DNA of 64,000 bases. Origin: Anaerolineae bacterium. GTDB taxonomy: Bacteria; Chloroflexota; Anaerolineae; Anaerolineales; Villigracilaceae. The translations under genes and the position numbers were made by a program. The stretch spans positions 1 to 64,000 of the forward strand of contig JAJPIZ010000032.1 of assembly GCA_021324435.1 (NCBI GenBank), read 5' to 3'. Shown here one piece after another: positions 60,765 through 64,000 of the stretch. Below the pieces are notes generated by a model. The model saw only the letters and a program-made list of their open reading frames with translations. It had not been told where the DNA came from and did not search any database. Within the stretch, counting starts at the first letter, position 1. Every line of letters starts with the position of its first letter.

Positions 60765-62227
60765 GTGGTTTCCGGGTCAACAGGCAATTGGGGCGGGGGC
60801 GCGCCATCCCATTTGCGCGGCAGAGTGAAGTTGAAGGCGAAACCATCGGGCAAATTCTCGGCCCAGATTTCTCCGCCGTGCACCTGAATGATTCCTTTGC
60901 AAATGGATAACCCCAAACCGGTTCCGGTCACGCGGTCTGCGGCGGTGACGCGATAAAACTTGTCGAAGATTTTTTCGATGTGTTCGGGCGGGACCTGCGG
61001 GCCTTGATTGCTGACTTTGACGAGAACCGCTTCTTCATCCCGGACCCGAACGCTGATTCTGATCAATGAGCCAAGCGGCGCGTACTTGACGCTGTTGCTG
61101 ATTAAGTTGGTGAAGACCTGTTCCATCTGAACGTAATCTACCGGAAGGAGTGGCAAATCATCCGGCACATCCGTTTCCACGCGGTGTTGTTCGGTGAGAT
61201 GTTGCATGCGCGCCAGCACGCCGTCAATGATCTCGGCCAGCAGATTCCACTGACGTTGCGGCTTGAGCGCGCCGGCTTCGATGCGCGACATGTCGAGCAG
61301 GTTTCCGACCAAAATGTTCAAGCGGTCGGTCTCGTCATCCACCGCGGCCAGCAAGTCGGCGCGGGCGGAGGATTCCCAATTCACTTCGCCGCTTCGCAGG
61401 CTGGAGATCGAGGCTTTGATGGTCGCCAACGGCGTCCGCAATTCATGCGAGACCGATGAAAGAATGGCAGATTTGAGTTGATCGCTGTCTTCCAAAAGTT
61501 TGGCGCGGCTTTCCACTTGAGCCAGTTGGGCGCGTTCCAAAGCCAGCGCTCCCTGGCTCGCAAAGGTTTGCAATAATCGTTTCTCTGCCGGAGAAACCGA
61601 ATGATGGATACGCCAGATGCGAATCTCGCCCAGTTGGCCGCGCGCCGATAGAAGTGGAATCACGAGTTCGGGCTTTTGCTCCGATGGAGATATATTGATG
61701 GGCAGATTCACTTGTATCGGAGGCTTTGCGCGAATCTCAATTTCAATGTGTTCGGCTTGCGACACCACTTGAATTTGTTCGGCAATCGTGCATGCAATCG
61801 CTTCATCATCTTGCAATCCAGCCAGGGCTGTGCTCAACTCGTAGAGTTGAGTCGCTTCGCGTTCGCGGGCGGTCGCCGCGGCCAGACCGGCCTGCGCGCG
61901 TCCGACCAGTTGGCTGATGACTACGGCTACAAACAAAAAAACCAACAACACAAATACATCACTGGTGTGACGGACTTGAAAGGTGTAGTAAGGCTGAATG
62001 AAAAAATAATTGAAGGACAGAAATGCGCCCACCGCGCTGAGGATGCCTGGTCCCAGTCCCCACAAAGCGGTCGTCAGGCCGACGGGCAATAAGTAAAGAA
62101 GCGCGACCAAAGGCGTGTTCAACGCTCCGCGTAGAACGAAGAACAGGAACGCGGTGGTCGCCGCGATCAGACTGATCGCTAAAAAGTATTTCAGAATAAA
62201 AGCGAAAGAAGAGCGCATCCGAATCAT
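60761..62227 (-). CDS. KdpD-like sensor histidine kinase lacking the N-terminal KdpD/Usp module
   Basis: 488 residues from the ATG at MIRMRSSF (GAGGA six bases before). Four membrane helices in a DUF4118 arrangement (GLGPGILSAVGAFLSFNYFF), then a GAF-like domain, a HisKA domain with SSVSHELRTPLATIK, and an HATPase domain with NLISNSVKYAP and GTGLGLSICKGI. Full KdpD has about 350 more N-terminal residues that sense K+ and bind c-di-AMP through a Usp domain; here that part is missing. Confidence 0.88.
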   Translation of the reverse strand: MIRMRSSFAFILKYFLAISLIAATTAFLFFVLRGALNTPLVALLYLLPVGLTTALWGLGPGILSAVGAFLSFNYFFIQPYYTFQVRHTSDVFVLLVFLFVAVVISQLVGRAQAGLAAATAREREATQLYELSTALAGLQDDEAIACTIAEQIQVVSQAEHIEIEIRAKPPIQVNLPINISPSEQKPELVIPLLSARGQLGEIRIWRIHHSVSPAEKRLLQTFASQGALALERAQLAQVESRAKLLEDSDQLKSAILSSVSHELRTPLATIKASISSLRSGEVNWESSARADLLAAVDDETDRLNILVGNLLDMSRIEAGALKPQRQWNLLAEIIDGVLARMQHLTEQHRVETDVPDDLPLLPVDYVQMEQVFTNLISNSVKYAPLGSLIRISVRVRDEEAVLVKVSNQGPQVPPEHIEKIFDKFYRVTAADRVTGTGLGLSICKGIIQVHGGEIWAENLPDGFAFNFTLPRKWDGAPPPQLPVDPETT

Positions 62228-62253
62228 TATAATCCTCGATGCGTTCTTGAAAT

Positions 62254-62289
62254 ACAAAAAGGCGGACGTTCACCGTCCGCCTTTTTGAT
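62254..62289. terminator. Bidirectional terminator upstream of the KdpD-like gene
   Basis: CAAAAAGGCGGACG / CGTCCGCCTTTTTG hairpin just beyond the stop of the DUF2892 gene. Confidence 0.85.
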
Positions 62290-62299
62290 GAAGAGGCGT

Positions 62300-62527
62300 T
62301 TACTTTCCCGCGCGGATTTTCGCGCCGCTCAGCGGGTTGCCAAACAGCGGAGCAAACACGCAGAAGTCAAACAGCCCGGCCACAAGCGGCACGGCGCCGA
62401 CAACCATGACGATGATGCCGGTCGTGCCGCTGAGGCCCAGCCAGCCCCATAAAATTAACGCGATGCCGGCCACGATACGAGTCAGGCGGCCAGTGGTGGA
62501 AGCCATGAAAGAAACAAACGGGTTCAT
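62300..62527 (-). CDS. DUF2892 (YgaP transmembrane-like) small protein
   Basis: 75 residues; AAAGGAGA before ATG. Two hydrophobic helices separated by a glycine-rich turn (RIVAGIALILWGWLGLSGTTGIIV, then LVAGLFDFCVFAPLFG), the pattern of DUF2892. The family is often linked to rhodaneses such as YgaP. Here it stands alone. Confidence 0.8.
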   Translation of the reverse strand: MNPFVSFMASTTGRLTRIVAGIALILWGWLGLSGTTGIIVMVVGAVPLVAGLFDFCVFAPLFGNPLSGAKIRAGK

Positions 62528-62606
62528 TTTTATCTCCTTTTCTTCTGATCTTGTCCCCATTCTAGGAGATGCGAAAGATTTTGTCGGTGACAAAGTCACA
62601 CTTTAG

Positions 62607-62660
62607 ATGTCATTGCGAGGAGGGCGCCGCGAAGCGTACCTGACGTGGCAATCTCCTCAT
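62607..62660. repeat. Partial dispersed repeat (CATTGCGAG type)
   Basis: GTCATTGCGAGGAGGGCG and GGCAATCTCCTCATCTC, matching the ends of the element at 7026. Confidence 0.6.
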
Positions 62661-62663
62661 CTC

Positions 62664-63329
62664 TCAGAGAGTTTCCAGTCCTTCGACATCCAGCACTTCG
62701 ACTTCGCCGCGACCCACGCGGATCAGCCCGCGCTCGGCAAAATCTTCCAGCAGACGGCTGATGACCTCGCGCGAACTGCCCAACTCCGCGGCGATCTCCT
62801 GATGTGTGATCCGCATCGGGTTCCGGACCCGGCAACGGGTCAACAGCAAAGAAGCGACGCGGCGATCCATGCGTTGGAAGGCCACTTCATCCACGATCTC
62901 CATGACCGCGGACAGCCTTTGTGAGAGCAAATCGAAGACGAACTCACGCCACAAGTCGTAGCGCCGCACCCAATCGCGGAATGTGGCGGATGGGATCATC
63001 ACGGCTTCCGCGTCCTGTTCCACGGTCGCGATGGCGGGGAAGGTCTGCTGGCTGAGGATCGCGTTCGCGGTCAGAATGCAGGATTGGCCGAGGCCGAAAC
63101 GATACAGCGTGATCTCGCGTCCCGTTTCGCCAATTTTATAGACGCGCACCACGCCGGAGATGAGCAAAGCAATTGCATCCACGCGGTCGCCTTCGATAAA
63201 GACATCGCGCCCGGCGGGAATTTTGGCGAAGAAAGCCTCCTGCTGGAATTCGCGCACGAGGCTGGCGTCCGCGCGTTGCAAGATGGGGAGAACGCGGGAA
63301 AGTTGTTTAAATTGTTCCGGCTCGAGCAT
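62664..63329 (-). CDS. Crp/Fnr-family transcriptional regulator
   Basis: 221 residues from MLEPEQFKQL. Cyclic-nucleotide-like sensor barrel (IPAGRDVFIEGDRVDAIALLISGVVRVYK), central dimer helix, and a C-terminal helix-turn-helix (RITHQEIAAELGSSREVISRLLEDF). No N-terminal Cys cluster, so not an oxygen-sensing FNR; one Cys in SCILTAN. The ligand is unknown. It could be the regulator for one of the palindromes near the cytochrome operons, but nothing links them directly. Confidence 0.9.
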   Translation of the reverse strand: MLEPEQFKQLSRVLPILQRADASLVREFQQEAFFAKIPAGRDVFIEGDRVDAIALLISGVVRVYKIGETGREITLYRFGLGQSCILTANAILSQQTFPAIATVEQDAEAVMIPSATFRDWVRRYDLWREFVFDLLSQRLSAVMEIVDEVAFQRMDRRVASLLLTRCRVRNPMRITHQEIAAELGSSREVISRLLEDFAERGLIRVGRGEVEVLDVEGLETL

Positions 63330-63336
63330 AATCTTA

Positions 63337-63636
63337 TTAGTGGACGAAGAACTGAACGAAGACGGCAAAAACGGGAGCGAGAAATCCAATGACGGCGCCA
63401 AACAAACCCGCGAGCACGCCGAACAGACTGAGGCAGGTTGGCAGGACAACCGTGATGATGAGAAAGATCATGACATACTTTTTCCATTGCGTGACGGTTT
63501 GCTGAGTCTCCTGCTCGCGCCAGAGTTCCTCGGGCACTTGCACGACCGTGGAGCAATACTGACATTTCATCGTGCGGCCCGCGCCGGAATACTCGATGGC
63601 CGCGCCGCAGTTGGGACAATTAAAAGTTTGAGTCAT
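63337..63636 (-). CDS. Zinc-ribbon membrane protein
   Basis: 99 residues; GGAGA before ATG. N-terminal zinc ribbon (CPNCGAAIEYSGAGRTMKC, CQYCSTVV), then two membrane helices (VMIFLIITVVLPTCLSLFGV, AVIGFLAPVFAVFVQFF). Ends 7 bp before the Crp/Fnr start and overlaps the upstream gene by 17 bp. Function unknown. Confidence 0.7.
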   Translation of the reverse strand: MTQTFNCPNCGAAIEYSGAGRTMKCQYCSTVVQVPEELWREQETQQTVTQWKKYVMIFLIITVVLPTCLSLFGVLAGLFGAVIGFLAPVFAVFVQFFVH

Positions 63637-64000
63637 TGGTTTTCTCCACGACCCAGAAATGCGATAAACCAAAAATTTTCAAAGGCGTCTTCTCCAAAAA
63701 CTGCAAAATGCCGCGCAAGAGTTTTCCGAACGCGCCGAAGCGGGCAATCAAGTTGTCGTACGCGCCGAAGATGACCGCGCGCTCGATGAATTTAACAGGC
63801 AGGTCATTGAATAGTTTCTGCAAGTCGCGGCTGGAATAAACGCGCACATGCGGGGCGAGTTTGTCGCGCCAGACGCGCGGCAGATAATTCACGAAAGGTT
63901 TGTTGCCGAAATAATATTTGCCTTTCCAGTAAATGCCGTGCGTCTCAAATGGATAGCCGCGATTCGGGCAGAAGATTACTACGCGACCGCTGGGACGGAG
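63620..64000 (-). CDS. SAM-dependent methyltransferase, C-terminal part (cut by window edge)
   Basis: The open frame continues beyond base 64000, so only the last about 126 residues are visible. They read RPSGRVVIFCPNRGYPFETHG near the edge, typical of the region after motif III in class I (type 11) methyltransferases, and end with a helical tail. The internal GTG at 63892 is not the true start. Confidence 0.7.
   Translation of the reverse strand, partial: LRPSGRVVIFCPNRGYPFETHGIYWKGKYYFGNKPFVNYLPRVWRDKLAPHVRVYSSRDLQKLFNDLPVKFIERAVIFGAYDNLIARFGAFGKLLRGILQFLEKTPLKIFGLSHFWVVEKTNDSNF

Overview
The window reads as chromosomal DNA of a free-living, respiring bacterium, most likely a member of the Chloroflexota (Anaerolineae-like). 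This is inference from gene content: a complete System I (Ccm) cytochrome c maturation operon, seven proteins rich in CXXCH haem motifs, an alpha/beta-fused dehydrogenase E1, many Thr/Pro-linked lipoproteins, and several families of dispersed palindromic and heptanucleotide repeats. No rRNA, tRNA, CRISPR array, prophage or intact insertion sequence was seen. Only a fragment of a REP-associated tyrosine transposase is present.

Layout. 0.2-5.5 kb: anchored zinc metallopeptidase, cupin, and a large cyclase-ATPase-TPR signalling protein. 5.6-12.5 kb (minus): 2-oxoacid dehydrogenase operon in the order E1, four-helix-bundle gene, E2, membrane methyltransferase, dienelactone hydrolase, E3. 12.5-18.4 kb: small membrane protein, transposase remnant, aminotransferase, formylglycine-enzyme-like protein, DsrMK-like Fe-S membrane oxidoreductase and a LysR regulator. 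18.5-21.8 kb (minus): a 13-haem lipoprotein gene interrupted by an in-frame TGA, followed by a lipoprotein with four rhodanese domains. 22.0-32.6 kb (minus): ccmEFHG, a CcmI-like zinc-ribbon gene, a cytochrome c lipoprotein, ccmABCD and a secreted lysozyme-like protein. 32.9-39.5 kb (plus): four genes for a 10-haem lipoprotein, a 9-haem membrane cytochrome, a cytochrome b with a fused cytochrome c domain, and a NapC-like multihaem protein. 39.6-43.1 kb (minus): octahaem cytochrome, HybA-like Fe-S protein, HybB/NrfD-like membrane subunit and two tiny membrane proteins. 43.4-55.3 kb: mixed housekeeping genes (DUF454, two-component pair, panE, panB, glycosyltransferase, receiver protein, ugd, second four-helix-bundle gene, methyltransferase). 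55.3-62.5 kb (minus): potassium-related cluster of two TrkA-like proteins, a KimA-like permease and a KdpDE-like pair. 62.6-64 kb: Crp/Fnr regulator, zinc-ribbon protein and a truncated methyltransferase.

How it fits together. The Ccm operon and the multihaem genes are divergent across one 380-bp regulatory region, so haem attachment machinery and its clients may be expressed together. The multihaem genes look like two quinone-linked electron-transfer modules: cytochrome b/NapC-type on the plus strand and octahaem/FeS/NrfD-type on the minus strand. No obvious catalytic terminal reductase lies in the window. A near-identical palindrome precedes both modules.

The most unusual signal is a set of perfect 7-bp-period repeat arrays. 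They flank both four-helix-bundle (23S rRNA IVS-type) genes as imperfect inverted repeats. They also lie inside coding sequence, where they form interdomain linkers (E2), a signal peptide (CcmH) and a linker in a methyltransferase. A separate palindromic repeat has entered panE.
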